Origin: Planctomycetota bacterium
GTDB lineage: Bacteria > Planctomycetota > UBA1135 > GCA-002686595
Direction: 5' to 3'
DNA: 51,651 nt
Assembly (NCBI GenBank): GCA_021413885.1
Contig: JAIOPM010000047.1
Span: 1 to 51,651, forward strand
In this document: one piece after another, positions 33,466 to 43,921 of the stretch
Numbering within the stretch: the first letter of the stretch is position 1
Layout of the letters: the number at the start of each line of letters is the position of its first letter
The notes under the pieces: model-generated
Database searches by the model: none
What the model was told of the DNA's origin: nothing
The model's input: only the letters and a program-made list of their open reading frames with translations
Position numbers and translations under genes: made by a program

Positions 33466-34101
33466 TCAGGTGCGTGCGGCGGGTCGACCGACCTCGAGAG
33501 CGCGAATCTCCTCGAGCGTTCGATCGACGTAGCGCAGAGCGTTCAGTTGACGGCGCGCTTCGACGAGGCGCGGTGAGTTGCGCTCCGGCGTCGGCTCGAG
33601 TTCCGCGCGCAAGCGTGCGAGCGCCTCGTCGCGGCGCGTTCCGAGTTCACGGGCCAAGTTCGCGAGGGCGGCTCGGGCGCTCGAACCGACGTCGGCCGCG
33701 CGTGCTTCTTCGAGCGCCTCGTTCCACTCGAGCACCTCGATCAGGAACGCCTCGGGCATCTTGCGCTCTTGGTTCTCGTCGGGACCGCCGAGCGACTTCA
33801 CCAACCAATCGGCGCGCGCCGGTTCGTCGGCGAGGACTTCGTACGCGAGGTTGAGCTCGGCGGTGTTGCGTTCGGCGAGCTCGCGCGTCGCCGCGTCGGC
33901 GGTCGCGAAGTAGTCGGGGTGCATGCGGCGCGAGAGCTCGAGCAGGCGGCGCTTCAACGCCGCGGCGTCGAGTTCGAGCGCGGGTACCAGTCCGAACACT
34001 TCGAACGGCGTCGGCGCGCGATCGCCGGACAGCAACCCGCCGCACGCGGTGCACACCAGCGGATTCGTCGCTTCCGCCCGACAGGTCGGGCACGGGGTCA
34101 T
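33466..34101 (-). CDS. hscB: J-protein co-chaperone HscB with zinc-ribbon head
   Basis: A 211-residue protein. The J domain contains FEVFGLVPALELDAAALKRR and the HPD triplet at residues 61-63 (RRMHPDYF), followed by LNLAYEVLADEPARADWLV, the HscB version of helices III/IV. The C-terminal three-helix bundle (ALEEARAADVG onwards) binds IscU. Unlike E. coli HscB it has an N-terminal CxxC-x9-CxxC zinc motif (Cys4, 7, 17, 20), as in the human HSC20 head. It lies ten bases after iscA. It stimulates HscA ATPase and delivers holo-IscU. Confidence 0.9.
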   Translation of the reverse strand: MTPCPTCRAEATNPLVCTACGGLLSGDRAPTPFEVFGLVPALELDAAALKRRLLELSRRMHPDYFATADAATRELAERNTAELNLAYEVLADEPARADWLVKSLGGPDENQERKMPEAFLIEVLEWNEALEEARAADVGSSARAALANLARELGTRRDEALARLRAELEPTPERNSPRLVEARRQLNALRYVDRTLEEIRALEVGRPAART

Positions 34102-34111
34102 CGCCGCGTCC

Positions 34112-34438
34112 TCAGACGGTGAACGACTCGCCGCAACCGCAGGTCTTGGCCGCGTTCGGATTGCCGAACTTGAAGCCGCGACCCATCAGCGTGTCCTCGA
34201 AGTCGATCTGCGTACCGTTGAGGTAGAGGAAGCTCTTCGGGTCGCAGACGACGCGCACGCCGTCGACCTCGGAGATCTGATCGGTCTCGGAAACTTGGTC
34301 GTCGAAGCCGAGCGTGTAGCTGAACCCCGAACAACCGCCGCCCTTGACGCCGACGCGCAGCGCCGTCAACTCGGGCAGGCTCTGGTCCTTGATGATGCGC
34401 CGCAGCTCGTGCACGGCGCGTTCGGTCATGGCGATCAT
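34112..34438 (-). CDS. iscA: A-type Fe-S carrier IscA
   Basis: A 108-residue A-type carrier with the three invariant Cys: C36 (KGGGCSGFSY), C100 and C102 (KTCGCGESF). It accepts 4Fe-4S or 2Fe-2S clusters or iron and passes them to apo-proteins. The start ATG 34438 (MIAMTERAV) overlaps the iscU stop as ATGA; a second ATG three codons later is also possible. Family assignment among IscA/ErpA/SufA is based on the isc context. Confidence 0.92.
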   Translation of the reverse strand: MIAMTERAVHELRRIIKDQSLPELTALRVGVKGGGCSGFSYTLGFDDQVSETDQISEVDGVRVVCDPKSFLYLNGTQIDFEDTLMGRGFKFGNPNAAKTCGCGESFTV

Positions 34439-34824
34439 GAGTGAGACTCTCCCTGCTTCTTCTTGTAGTCGGCGATCGCGGACTTGATCGCGTCTTCCGC
34501 GAGGACGCTGCAGTGGATCTTGACCGGCGGGAGCGCGAGCTCCTCGACGATCTGCGTGTTCTTGATCTGCAGCGCCTCGTCGACGGTCTTGCCCTTCAGC
34601 CATTCGGTGGCGAGCGAAGAACTCGCGATCGCCGAGCCGCAGCCGAACGTCTTGAACTTCGCATCGACGATGCGGTCGCCTTCGACTTGGATCTGCAGCT
34701 TCATCACGTCGCCGCACTCCGGCGCGCCGACGATGCCGGTGCCGACGCTCGGCGACGCCTTGTCGAGGGACCCGACGTTGCGCGGGTTGTTGTAGTGATC
34801 CAGGACTTTGTTGCTGTAAGCCAT
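34435..34824 (-). CDS. iscU: Fe-S scaffold protein IscU
   Basis: A 129-residue scaffold on which IscS sulfur and iron are assembled. The three ligand Cys are C37 (APECGDVM, with the adjacent Asp39 that tunes cluster stability), C62 (FGCGSAIASSS) and C105 (IHCSVLAEDAI). LPPVK at residues 98-102 is the HscA recognition motif, which supports a working HscBA pair. The N-terminus MAYSNKVLDHYNNPRNVG is standard. It starts 32 bases after iscS. Confidence 0.95.
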   Translation of the reverse strand: MAYSNKVLDHYNNPRNVGSLDKASPSVGTGIVGAPECGDVMKLQIQVEGDRIVDAKFKTFGCGSAIASSSLATEWLKGKTVDEALQIKNTQIVEELALPPVKIHCSVLAEDAIKSAIADYKKKQGESHS

Positions 34825-34856
34825 CGCAAGTTCTCCGTGTTCTCTCGAGCGTCGTG

Positions 34857-36077
34857 TCAGTGGTTGGCGGCTTGCCAGTTCACGGTCTTCAAGTCGATGC
34901 CTTCTTGCGCCATCTCGTAGAGCGGCGACAGTTCGCGCAGACGCTTGACCGCGGTGATCAGTTGGTCGCCGGCGAAGTCGACCTCTTCCTCGGTGGTGAA
35001 GCGACCGATGCCGAAGCGGATCGAGCTGTGCGCCAAATCGTCGCCGACCGCCATCGCGCGCAGCACGTGGCTGGGTTCGAGGCTGGCCGACGTGCACGCC
35101 GAGCCGGACGACACCGCGAGTTTGCTGATGCCCATGATCAGCGACTCGCCTTCGACGTACGCGAACGACAGGTTCAGGCAGTTCGGGAGCCGATGCTCGC
35201 GATTGCCGTTCAAGTGGACGAAGTCGAGAGCGCTCGTGATCCGCGTCTCGAGACGATCGCGCAGGGTCGACGTGCGCTTCGCTTCCTCGACCATGTCCTC
35301 GCGCGCGACCTCGCACGCCTTGCCGAGGCCGACGATGCTCGGCACGTTGAGCGTGCCCGAGCGCATGCCGCGTTCGTGTCCGCCGCCGTCCATCTGTGCG
35401 ACGAGGCGCACGCGCGGGTTCTTGCGGCGCACGTAGAGCGCGCCGACGCCCTTCGGGCCGTAGATCTTGTGCGCCGAGATGCAGAGGAGGTCGACGTGGT
35501 CCGCCTCGACGTCGACCGGCACCTTGCCGACCGCTTGCGTCGCGTCGGTGAAGAAGAGGACGCCCTTCGAGTGGCAGAGCTCGCCGATCTCGCGGATCGG
35601 GTTCAGCGTGCCGACCTCGTTGTTCGCCCACATCAGCGCGACGACGATCGTGTCGGGGCGCCACGCGGCGGCGACCGCTTCGGTCGAGACGCGTCCGGTC
35701 TTGTCGGGCGCGAGGTAGGTGACTTCGTAGCCTTGCTTCTCGAGGTGCTTGCACGTGTCGAGGACGGCCTTGTGCTCGGCCTGGCTCGTAATGACGTGCT
35801 TGCCCTTCTCGGCGTACATCTCGGCGACGCCCTTGAGCGCGAGGTTGATCGATTCCGTCGAGCCCGACGTGAAGACGATCTCCTTCGCGGACGCGCCGAT
35901 CAGGCGGGCGATCTGCTCGCGCGACTTCTCGACCGCGGCTTCGGCTTCCCAACCGAACGGGTGGCTGCGGCTCGCGGCGTTGCCGAAGCTCTGCGTGAAG
36001 TACGGCAGCATCGCCTCGAGCACGCGCGGATCGACCGGCGTGGTCGCTTGGTAATCGAGGTAGATCGGGAGTTTCAT
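34857..36077 (-). CDS. iscS: cysteine desulfurase IscS
   Basis: A 406-residue PLP enzyme converting cysteine to alanine and providing persulfide sulfur. Start ATG 36077 gives the family N-terminus [18 protein letters not shown]102 (SQAEHKAV) stacks on PLP, K204 ([11 protein letters not shown]) forms the Schiff base, and C328 in the mobile loop [10 protein letters not shown] carries the persulfide. The long loop and SGSACTS motif identify group I (IscS/NifS) rather than SufS. The open frame extends upstream to 36260, but that part overlaps iscR and is not family-like. It follows iscR by 20 bases. Confidence 0.95.
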   Translation of the reverse strand: MKLPIYLDYQATTPVDPRVLEAMLPYFTQSFGNAASRSHPFGWEAEAAVEKSREQIARLIGASAKEIVFTSGSTESINLALKGVAEMYAEKGKHVITSQAEHKAVLDTCKHLEKQGYEVTYLAPDKTGRVSTEAVAAAWRPDTIVVALMWANNEVGTLNPIREIGELCHSKGVLFFTDATQAVGKVPVDVEADHVDLLCISAHKIYGPKGVGALYVRRKNPRVRLVAQMDGGGHERGMRSGTLNVPSIVGLGKACEVAREDMVEEAKRTSTLRDRLETRITSALDFVHLNGNREHRLPNCLNLSFAYVEGESLIMGISKLAVSSGSACTSASLEPSHVLRAMAVGDDLAHSSIRFGIGRFTTEEEVDFAGDQLITAVKRLRELSPLYEMAQEGIDLKTVNWQAANH

Positions 36078-36097
36078 GGCGTCCTGGCGAGCGGTGT

Positions 36098-36565
36098 TCA
36101 CGTCGAAGCGGGGCGGTGAGCGTGGACCGGGAGGTCCATGGACACGTCGGGTTCGGGGCGAGCGAGCGAGAGCAGCGTCGTGTGCTGCATCAGGTCCCAG
36201 AAGTGCTTGCGCACGCGGTGGATCGGCGAACGGATCGGGCAGTTCGATTCGATCTCGCACTCGCCGGCGTGGGCGGCGCCGAAGGACTCGCAGCTGGTCA
36301 ACGACGGCGTGCCTTCGATCGCGGCGATCACCTCGCCGAGCGTGATCGCTTCGGGCGAGCGCGTCAGCTGGTAACCGCCGAGCGCACCGCGTTGGGACTC
36401 GAGCAGGTTCGCTCGCTGCAGATCCTTCAACACCTCGGCGAGCAACCGACGCGGAACCGGGTAGCGGTCGCCGATCTCACGGACGCTGACGAACTCACCG
36501 GCCCGATCCACCATGTGGACGAGCGCGATCAGGCCGTACTCGGTTCGTTTGGTCAGCTGCAGCAT
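36098..36565 (-). CDS. iscR: Rrf2-family regulator IscR
   Basis: A 155-residue winged-helix regulator. The start ATG 36565 ([15 protein letters not shown]) is the family N-terminus. The recognition region is [23 protein letters not shown] with wing [11 protein letters not shown]. Three Cys for a 2Fe-2S cluster are C92, C103 and C109 (SCES...[10 protein letters not shown]), with spacing a little wider than in E. coli (92, 98, 104). In its cluster-bound form IscR represses the isc operon, so this gene probably autoregulates the seven genes it leads. A dyad lies just upstream of its start. Confidence 0.93.
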   Translation of the reverse strand: MLQLTKRTEYGLIALVHMVDRAGEFVSVREIGDRYPVPRRLLAEVLKDLQRANLLESQRGALGGYQLTRSPEAITLGEVIAAIEGTPSLTSCESFGAAHAGECEIESNCPIRSPIHRVRKHFWDLMQHTTLLSLARPEPDVSMDLPVHAHRPAST

Positions 36566-36572
36566 CCAGGGC

Positions 36573-36596
36573 AATCCGCACCGAAATGGTGCTATT
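36573..36596 (-). promoter_or_regulatory. candidate IscR autoregulatory operator
   Basis: GCACC (36578-36582), five bases, GGTGC (36588-36592) is a perfect dyad flanked by AAT on one side and ATT on the other, 13 to 27 bases upstream of the iscR ATG. It does not match the E. coli type 1 or type 2 consensus exactly, but size, symmetry and position fit an Rrf2-type operator. Confidence 0.45.
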
Positions 36597-36608
36597 TGAG
36601 AGCCAGAA

Positions 36609-36638
36609 GAAGGCCGCAACGGCGTTCCGGCGGCCTTC
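36609..36638. terminator. 9-bp hairpin upstream of iscR
   Basis: GAAGGCCGC (36609-36617) pairs perfectly with GCGGCCTTC (36630-36638) around a 12-base loop. On the minus strand it is followed by the pyrimidine-rich TTCTGGCTCTC. It may end read-through from the thioesterase gene, 400 bases upstream, or form part of the iscR leader. The direction is uncertain. Confidence 0.35.
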
Positions 36639-36818
36639 GACGGCTCCAAGTGTAAGGCGTCGAGCTTCTATCGGCCAGCGGTGGGCCTGGAATTCTGACG
36701 TCCACGGGAGACTGGCGTTCGAGGCTCGGGTGAGGTCCGAGAGCTCGTCCTCGATCGGTTCCTCCCTGGAAAGCGGCGCGACCTCAAGCGCGACCGCCGC
36801 TCGGTCGACCAGTTCGCC

Positions 36819-37037
36819 ATGGCCGTGCCCATCTGCATCCAATGCGGTCAGACGACCGCCGAACCGCAACGTCTCAACCGCTTGCCCGACGGGAAGATCT
36901 GCGCGGCCTGCCGCGACCGACTGATGGCGTCGATCCCGCCCGCGTTGCCCGCGTCGACGACCCGGGTCGGTCGAACCGGGAGTGCGCGTTCGCCGCGCGC
37001 CGCCCGCAAGACGACCAGTCGTTCGCGCCGCGGCTAG
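36819..37037 (+). CDS. small zinc-ribbon protein
   Basis: A 72-residue protein with CIQCGQ at residues 6-11 and CAAC about 20 residues later, a four-Cys zinc site, then a basic Ser/Arg/Thr-rich tail (ARKTTSRSRRG). The middle (RLNRLPDGKICAACRDRL) is similar to short planctomycete proteins I have seen, which supports a real gene. Its TAG shares CTAG (37034-37037) with the convergent thioesterase stop. The basic tail hints at nucleic-acid or ribosome binding. The gene is divergent from iscR, with a 253-base gap. Confidence 0.6.
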   Translation: MAVPICIQCGQTTAEPQRLNRLPDGKICAACRDRLMASIPPALPASTTRVGRTGSARSPRAARKTTSRSRRG

Positions 37038-37465
37038 GACTTCGCGTCCTCGCCGTCGCCGAACAGGCTGCGCAACGACTCCGGCAGCATCGCCACCCGG
37101 CGTTCGGGCGAGCGCAGGTCGATGCACGCGAGCTCGGTCGAGCCGCTTGCCAGGACCTGTCCGCTCTCCGCCGCGACAATGTCGTAGAGGAACTCGACCG
37201 ACGCCGCGCCGACGCGCCCGACTCGCGTGCGCACGATCAGTTCGTCGTCGTAGCGCGCGCTCTGGCGGAAGCGCATCTGCACTTTGCGGACGGGCAGCGC
37301 CCAGCCCTGCTTCTCCACCTCCGAGTACGGCGCCCCGAGGTCCGCCATCATTCGCGTCCTGCCCTCCTCGAAGTAGAGCAGGTAGTTCGCGTGGTGGACG
37401 ACGCCCATCTGGTCGGTCTCGCCGTAGCGGACGCGCAACCGGTGTTCGTGGGGAGCTCGCGTCAT
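37034..37465 (-). CDS. YbgC/FadM-type acyl-CoA thioesterase
   Basis: A 143-residue hotdog-fold enzyme. ATG 37465 (MTRAPHEHRLRVRY) is preferred to an in-frame start 13 codons earlier. The active-site motif YGETDQMGVVHHANYLLYFEEGR contains the catalytic Asp and the HHANY helix of the 4HBT family; RFRQSARYDDELIVRT is the second family strand. It hydrolyses acyl-CoA or acyl-ACP; substrate chain length is unknown. It is convergent with the zinc-ribbon gene and divergent from the membrane protein at 37573, with a 107-base promoter gap. Confidence 0.88.
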   Translation of the reverse strand: MTRAPHEHRLRVRYGETDQMGVVHHANYLLYFEEGRTRMMADLGAPYSEVEKQGWALPVRKVQMRFRQSARYDDELIVRTRVGRVGAASVEFLYDIVAAESGQVLASGSTELACIDLRSPERRVAMLPESLRSLFGDGEDAKS

Positions 37466-37572
37466 CGGTGGCGGATCATCCCAGTTCGTCGGCGTCGCGG
37501 CCACTGGGCGCTCGGTGTCGTCCTGGCGCGCCCGTCGCGGGGCTGGTAGAACCGCGTGCTCTTGGTCCGGCC

Positions 37573-38406
37573 GTGGATTCCGACAACAAGCAACCCAGCG
37601 CGAATGTCGCGGCGGTCCTCACCTGGCTCGTGCCGGGAGCCGGGCACCTCTATCTCGGCCGTGTGGTGTGGGCGGTCCTCGGGTTCGCCCTGATCGAAGG
37701 GCTCTTCTACCTCGGCCTGATGCTGTCCGACGGGCGGGCATTCGAGTACCTCGATCCCGAGCTGCGCTCGAACTTCGCGCCCGCGTTGTCGCCGGAGGTC
37801 GGGAACCTCGGCGCCTTCCTCTATCAGTTGGACCACTACAAGTTCGGCCCGGGCGTCATGCGCGCCTGGCCGGAGTGGATGCGGGTCGGGAGCACCCTGT
37901 GCGCCGTCGCCGGCATCCTCAATGTCTTCTGGGCGGCGCTCGCGCACATGCACGCGCGTTCGGCGCGCCTGCAACCGCGAGCCGCCGTGGCTCCCGCGCG
38001 CGACCTCTTCCTGACGTGGCTCGTGCCGGGCGCCGGTCATTGGGCGCAGGGGCGCAAGCGACGCGGCGTGATCGTGTTCGTGCTGTTGGTCGGGCTGTTC
38101 GCGCTCGGTACGTGGCTCGCCGAGGGTTCGAACCTGTCGCGTGAACGCCATTTCTACTTCTGGGCGGGTCAGTTCCTGGTCGGCGCACCCGCGATCGCGG
38201 CCGAAGCCGTCTGGGGCGCGATGCGCGTGCGCCGCGACATCCCGTACGTCGACTGCGGTCTCGTGTTCGGCTGCGTCGCGGGGATGCTCAACGTGCTCGC
38301 GATGATCGACGCGTTCGGCTACGCCGAGGCGAAGGCGTTCGGTTGGCCGACGAAGAGCAGCGAGACGGCGGAATCCGACGAGGTCGCCGCGGTGGTGAAG
38401 ACGTGA
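37573..38406 (+). CDS. multi-pass membrane protein with duplicated WLVPGAGH motif
   Basis: A 277-residue protein starting with GTG 37573. The motif TWLVPGAGHLYLGR near residue 15 recurs as TWLVPGAGHWAQGRKRRG near residue 155, so the protein is a tandem duplication of a two-helix unit, each followed by hydrophobic segments (VVWAVLGFALIEGLFYLGLML; VIVFVLLVGLFALGTWL; AGMLNVLAMIDAF). It resembles planctomycete families given DUF numbers (DUF6677-like, from memory, unchecked). Function unknown. The following gene starts in its stop codon (GTGA). Confidence 0.75.
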   Translation: MDSDNKQPSANVAAVLTWLVPGAGHLYLGRVVWAVLGFALIEGLFYLGLMLSDGRAFEYLDPELRSNFAPALSPEVGNLGAFLYQLDHYKFGPGVMRAWPEWMRVGSTLCAVAGILNVFWAALAHMHARSARLQPRAAVAPARDLFLTWLVPGAGHWAQGRKRRGVIVFVLLVGLFALGTWLAEGSNLSRERHFYFWAGQFLVGAPAIAAEAVWGAMRVRRDIPYVDCGLVFGCVAGMLNVLAMIDAFGYAEAKAFGWPTKSSETAESDEVAAVVKT

Positions 38407-38600
38407 GCCTCGTCGTGCACCTCGTCCTGTTCCTCTGCATCACGGCGGCGATCGTGTTCCTGTCGGCGTTCTACGCCGACGCCGAGGACGGACCGGCATT
38501 GCGTTCGGTCCCGAAGCGAGCCTTCCAGTTCGTCTTCGGTTGCACGGTGCTCGCGGCGATCCTGATCGTCTGCGAGCACGTGTTCGGCAGCGTGCGCTGA
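38403..38600 (+). CDS. small two-helix membrane protein
   Basis: A 65-residue protein starting with GTG 38403, overlapping the previous gene as GTGA. Two membrane helices are seen (VVHLVLFLCITAAIVFLSAFY and FVFGCTVLAAILIVCEHVF), with a short loop LRSVPKRAFQ between. No family recognised. It is probably a partner of the upstream membrane protein; it is convergent with dprA, seven bases away. Confidence 0.65.
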   Translation: MSLVVHLVLFLCITAAIVFLSAFYADAEDGPALRSVPKRAFQFVFGCTVLAAILIVCEHVFGSVR

Positions 38601-38607
38601 CCACAGG

Positions 38608-39471
38608 TCAGCCTCCGATCCGTCGATACAGACCTCCCGGGCCGCGCGCGACCCGTCCGGCGAGCTCGAGTTCCATCAGCGCGGGCAGGATCTCGAGCAA
38701 CGGCAGCGTGACGCGGTTCGCGAGCTCTTCGGCGTCGAGCGTTTCGCCAATCAATGCCGCGAGCAGCGCGCGTTCGAGCGGATCGCTGCGCGCCGCCGGT
38801 TCGGGCGCGGGGCCCAGGCTCGCGAGTCCGAGCGAGAGCAACACGTCCGTGGGTCGCTCGACCAACTCGGCCCCTTCGCGGATCAAGCGATGGCACCCGG
38901 CCGCCATCGGATGGTCGACCCGGCCCGGCAGCGCGAACACGGAACGCCCTTGGTCGACCGCCCAGCGCGCGGTGATCAACGAGCCCGACGCGAACGCCGC
39001 CTCGATCACCACCACGCCTTGCGCGAGTCCCGAGATCACGCGGTTGCGCAGCGGGAAGTGATGTCGTCGCGGCGCCTCGCCCGGCGCGAACTCCGAGAGC
39101 AACAGGCCCTCGCTCAATACCCGATCGCAGAGTTCGCCCGATGGCCACGGTCGATCGACACCGCTGCCGAGCACCGCGATCGTCCCGCCGCCGACCTCGA
39201 GCGCACCGAGGTGCGCCTCTTCGTCGACACCGCGAGCGAGGCCGCTGACGACGACCGCGCCAGAGGCGGCGAGCTCACGACCGAAGCGTCGCGCCTGCTC
39301 GCGACCGTACGCGGTCGGCGCCCGCGTGCCGACGATCGCGATGCGCGGCCGGCGTGCGATCCACGACAGCTCGCCGCGGATCCAGAGTTCCTCCGGCGGT
39401 CCGTCGATCTCCTCGAGCTCGCTCGGCCAGTGCGCCGAGTGCCGATCGATGCGCAGCGCGCGTTTCTCCAT
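38608..39471 (-). CDS. dprA: DNA-processing protein DprA
   Basis: A 287-residue Rossmann-like ssDNA-binding protein that loads RecA on incoming DNA during natural transformation. Motifs are IAIVGTRAPTAYGREQARRF, VVSGLARGVDEEAHLGAL, GTIAVLGSGVDRPWP, FPLRNRVISGL and ASGSLITARWAVDQGR, all standard for the LOG/DprA core. The C-terminal 60 residues are a small winged-helix domain (LAALIGETLDAEELANRV). It lies 51 bases downstream of the frameshifted HEAT-like gene on the same strand. Confidence 0.93.
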   Translation of the reverse strand: MEKRALRIDRHSAHWPSELEEIDGPPEELWIRGELSWIARRPRIAIVGTRAPTAYGREQARRFGRELAASGAVVVSGLARGVDEEAHLGALEVGGGTIAVLGSGVDRPWPSGELCDRVLSEGLLLSEFAPGEAPRRHHFPLRNRVISGLAQGVVVIEAAFASGSLITARWAVDQGRSVFALPGRVDHPMAAGCHRLIREGAELVERPTDVLLSLGLASLGPAPEPAARSDPLERALLAALIGETLDAEELANRVTLPLLEILPALMELELAGRVARGPGGLYRRIGG

Positions 39472-39522
39472 CGACGGAGAAGACCGCGGTGTCCGCTCGC
39501 GGTTGCGAGCGACCCGTCTTTC

Positions 39523-40315
39523 TCAGTCGCGCCCCTTCGGCTCCTCGCCGTCGCGTCGCGCCTTGTGCTTCCCGCCCTTGCGAGGTTTGGGTCCGGCGGA
39601 CTCGATGCCCCAGTACGAGTTCCAACGGAACGCGTCGATCTTCGGCAGCTCCGGCGCTTCGGCGGGGACCGTGAAGTCCTTCTTGTGGTCGTTCCACCAG
39701 TTGAACCAGAGCTCCGCCGCTCGCCCTTCGTCGTGGCCGGTCAGTTCGAACAACGAGACGGAAGTCGTCCATGTACGGCCCGACGCGCAGCGGTCCGACC
39801 AGGCGCATCATCCCGATCAACGCCTCGACGGAGTCCTTCGCGCGGACGTTGCCGAGCCCGAGGATCCGCGCCTGGATCGCGCCGTGGTTCGTGGTCTCGA
39901 ACGGATCTTCGGCGAGCAACGCGATCGACTTCGGATTTCCGTGACGTGCGATCGCCTTCAACGTCTTGCCGCCGAGCTCGTCGTCCTTGCGCAGCTCGCG
40001 GTCGCGCGTCCAGACGTCGCTCAATGCGGCGAGCGCGTCGGGATGCTTCATCGCGCCGAGCGCCTCGACCGTCGCGGTGAACACCGGCGCGTCGTCGCGC
40101 TTCAGGCCTTTCGCGAGGCTCTTGATCACGTCGCCGTCGAGCACCGCGGTCGCGTCGCGGATCGCGGCGACCTGATCGGGCGCCTTGCCGGTCTTGAACG
40201 CGGCGTCGAGCTTCGCGACCGTCGCCTTGACGACCTCGGGGCTGGGCGGTTTCGCCTCAGGCGCTTGCGCGAACAGCGTGGCGGCGAGAGCGAGAGCGAA
40301 GAGCCATGACGACAT
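39523..40315 (-). pseudogene. exported HEAT-like repeat protein, frameshifted
   Basis: A signal peptide (MSSWLFALALAATLFAQA, start 40315) is followed by helical repeats (PDALAALSDVWTRDRELR, ARHGNPKSIALLAEDPFE, RAKDSVEALIGMMRLVG) up to GPYMDDF near 39764. The frame then becomes arginine-rich and meaningless, while the neighbouring frame continues as VSLFELTGHDEGRAAELWFNWW and ends at 39523 with a basic GPKPRKGGKHKARRD tail. Restoring one CG pair in TTCCGTCTCG would rejoin the halves as ...DDFRVSLFELTG. It is therefore a recent mutation or a sequencing error. The intact protein would have about 264 residues. Confidence 0.8.
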
Positions 40316-40384
40316 GTCGAGCCTCCTTCGGCGAGTTGCGGTCTTCAACCACGTTAGACCTCGCGCGTTCCGACGCAAACGAGA

Positions 40385-40420
40385 GAGCGGGCCGCCGGGG
40401 AGTTCCCCGACGGCCCGCTC
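40385..40420 (-). terminator. intrinsic terminator downstream of clpC
   Basis: GAGCGGGCCG (40385-40394) pairs with CGGCCCGCTC (40411-40420), and CGGGG/CCCCG continue the stem inside, giving about 15 pairs with one C-A mismatch and an AGTT loop. Read on the minus strand it lies 22 bases after the clpC stop and is followed by TCTCTCGTTTGCG, moderately T-rich. It is the strongest hairpin in the window. Confidence 0.8.
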
Positions 40421-40441
40421 GTGTTGGCTCTTGGCGACGCC

Positions 40442-43018
<2,577 letters not shown>

Positions 43019-43309
43019 GGGGTGGCAGTCTCCGTGCGCGTCGGGTTCGAGAGCGTGAAGCGCCGTGTCCGAGAAAGGCTCGGAAGCGGGGGGCTCCTGC
43101 TAGATCTTCGTTTTCGTCCTTCAAGAGCTCCGGGGTTTACAGCCGAGCGCGAAAGACCGACGGACATGATGCCCGGAGGAGCGATCTACCTCCAGCCCCG
43201 CAACGATCCGCCTCGACTCTTCCGTAGGCGTCGATCCGTCCGACGACCTGTCCGATGCCCCACGGCCGATGCATCGGCCGGTAGATCGGAGCGGCCGCGC
43301 CGAGCCGCG
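43019..43309. other. intergenic region between mcsA and clpC
   Basis: These 291 bases have no convincing gene. They presumably include the clpC promoter; I see no CIRCE (HrcA) element and no perfect CtsR heptad repeat. A small CCGAG-AAAGG-CTCGG hairpin lies near 43070-43084 and a long palindrome at 43263-43280. Confidence 0.4.
43263..43280. promoter_or_regulatory. 18-bp perfect palindrome
   Basis: CGGCCGATGCATCGGCCG reads the same on both strands, with no spacer. It is 30 bases after the mcsA stop and about 245 bases before the clpC start. A spacer-free palindrome of this length is more like a dimeric repressor site than a terminator. No protein can be assigned. Confidence 0.45.
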
Positions 43310-43825
43310 TCAGTTTCCCCGGATCGTCTTCAGCTCGTCACGGATGCGCGCGGCGTTCTCGTATGCCTCGGCGCGGATCGCGTTCTCGAGAGCGGCCTGG
43401 AGTTCGTTGACTCGCCGCAAACGCGCGAGCGCCGCATCGTCGACCCCGGGCTTGCGACCGACGTGTTGCGCCGCGCCGTGGACGCGCTCGACCAACTCGG
43501 CGAGGTGCGTACCGAACAGGTCGTAGTCCTTCGGGCAACCGAGTCGGCCGCGCTGACGGAACTCGGCCAACGTCATGCCGCAGTCGGGGCAGGTGACGCT
43601 CGGCTCGCGCCGAACTTTTTGCGCGGACATCTGGAGGAGCTTGAAGATCTCCTGGACGCTCTTGTTCTTCTTCGGGCCGTGCGGGACGTCGGCCGCTTTC
43701 GCGCACGCCTCGCACAGGTGCTGCTCGCACAGCGAACTCTCCGTCGTGCCGCTCGCGTCGACCTTGTGGTCGATGTCGGTGACGTGGATCGTCGCTTCGT
43801 TCTGCTGGCAGTTCTGACAGAGCAT
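43310..43825 (-). CDS. mcsA: McsA-like zinc and UVR-domain protein
   Basis: A 171-residue protein matching McsA: N-terminal CQNCQQNEATIHVTDI, a second cluster CEQHLCEACA, a third CPDCGMTLAEFRQRGRLGCP and a C-terminal UVR motif ALENAIRAEAYENAARIRDELKTI. In Bacillus McsA activates the arginine kinase McsB and helps ClpC. No mcsB-like gene lies nearby, so here it may act directly on ClpC, whose own UVR domain is present, or through a distant kinase. It precedes clpC on the same strand. Confidence 0.88.
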   Translation of the reverse strand: MLCQNCQQNEATIHVTDIDHKVDASGTTESSLCEQHLCEACAKAADVPHGPKKNKSVQEIFKLLQMSAQKVRREPSVTCPDCGMTLAEFRQRGRLGCPKDYDLFGTHLAELVERVHGAAQHVGRKPGVDDAALARLRRVNELQAALENAIRAEAYENAARIRDELKTIRGN

Positions 43826-43921
43826 GAAAGTGTGCGTGTGCGTCGATGCTATAGCCCACGCACGGGACTTCGTCGATCGGCGCGTGCGAGAGGTTCGATC
43901 ATTCCGGTTTCGTCGTCGCGG

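Noticed and set aside
43019..43160. Heat-shock type promoter (CTTGAA) upstream of clpC
   Set aside because: A CTTGAA is present on the minus strand but no CCCCAT-like -10 element lies at the right spacing.
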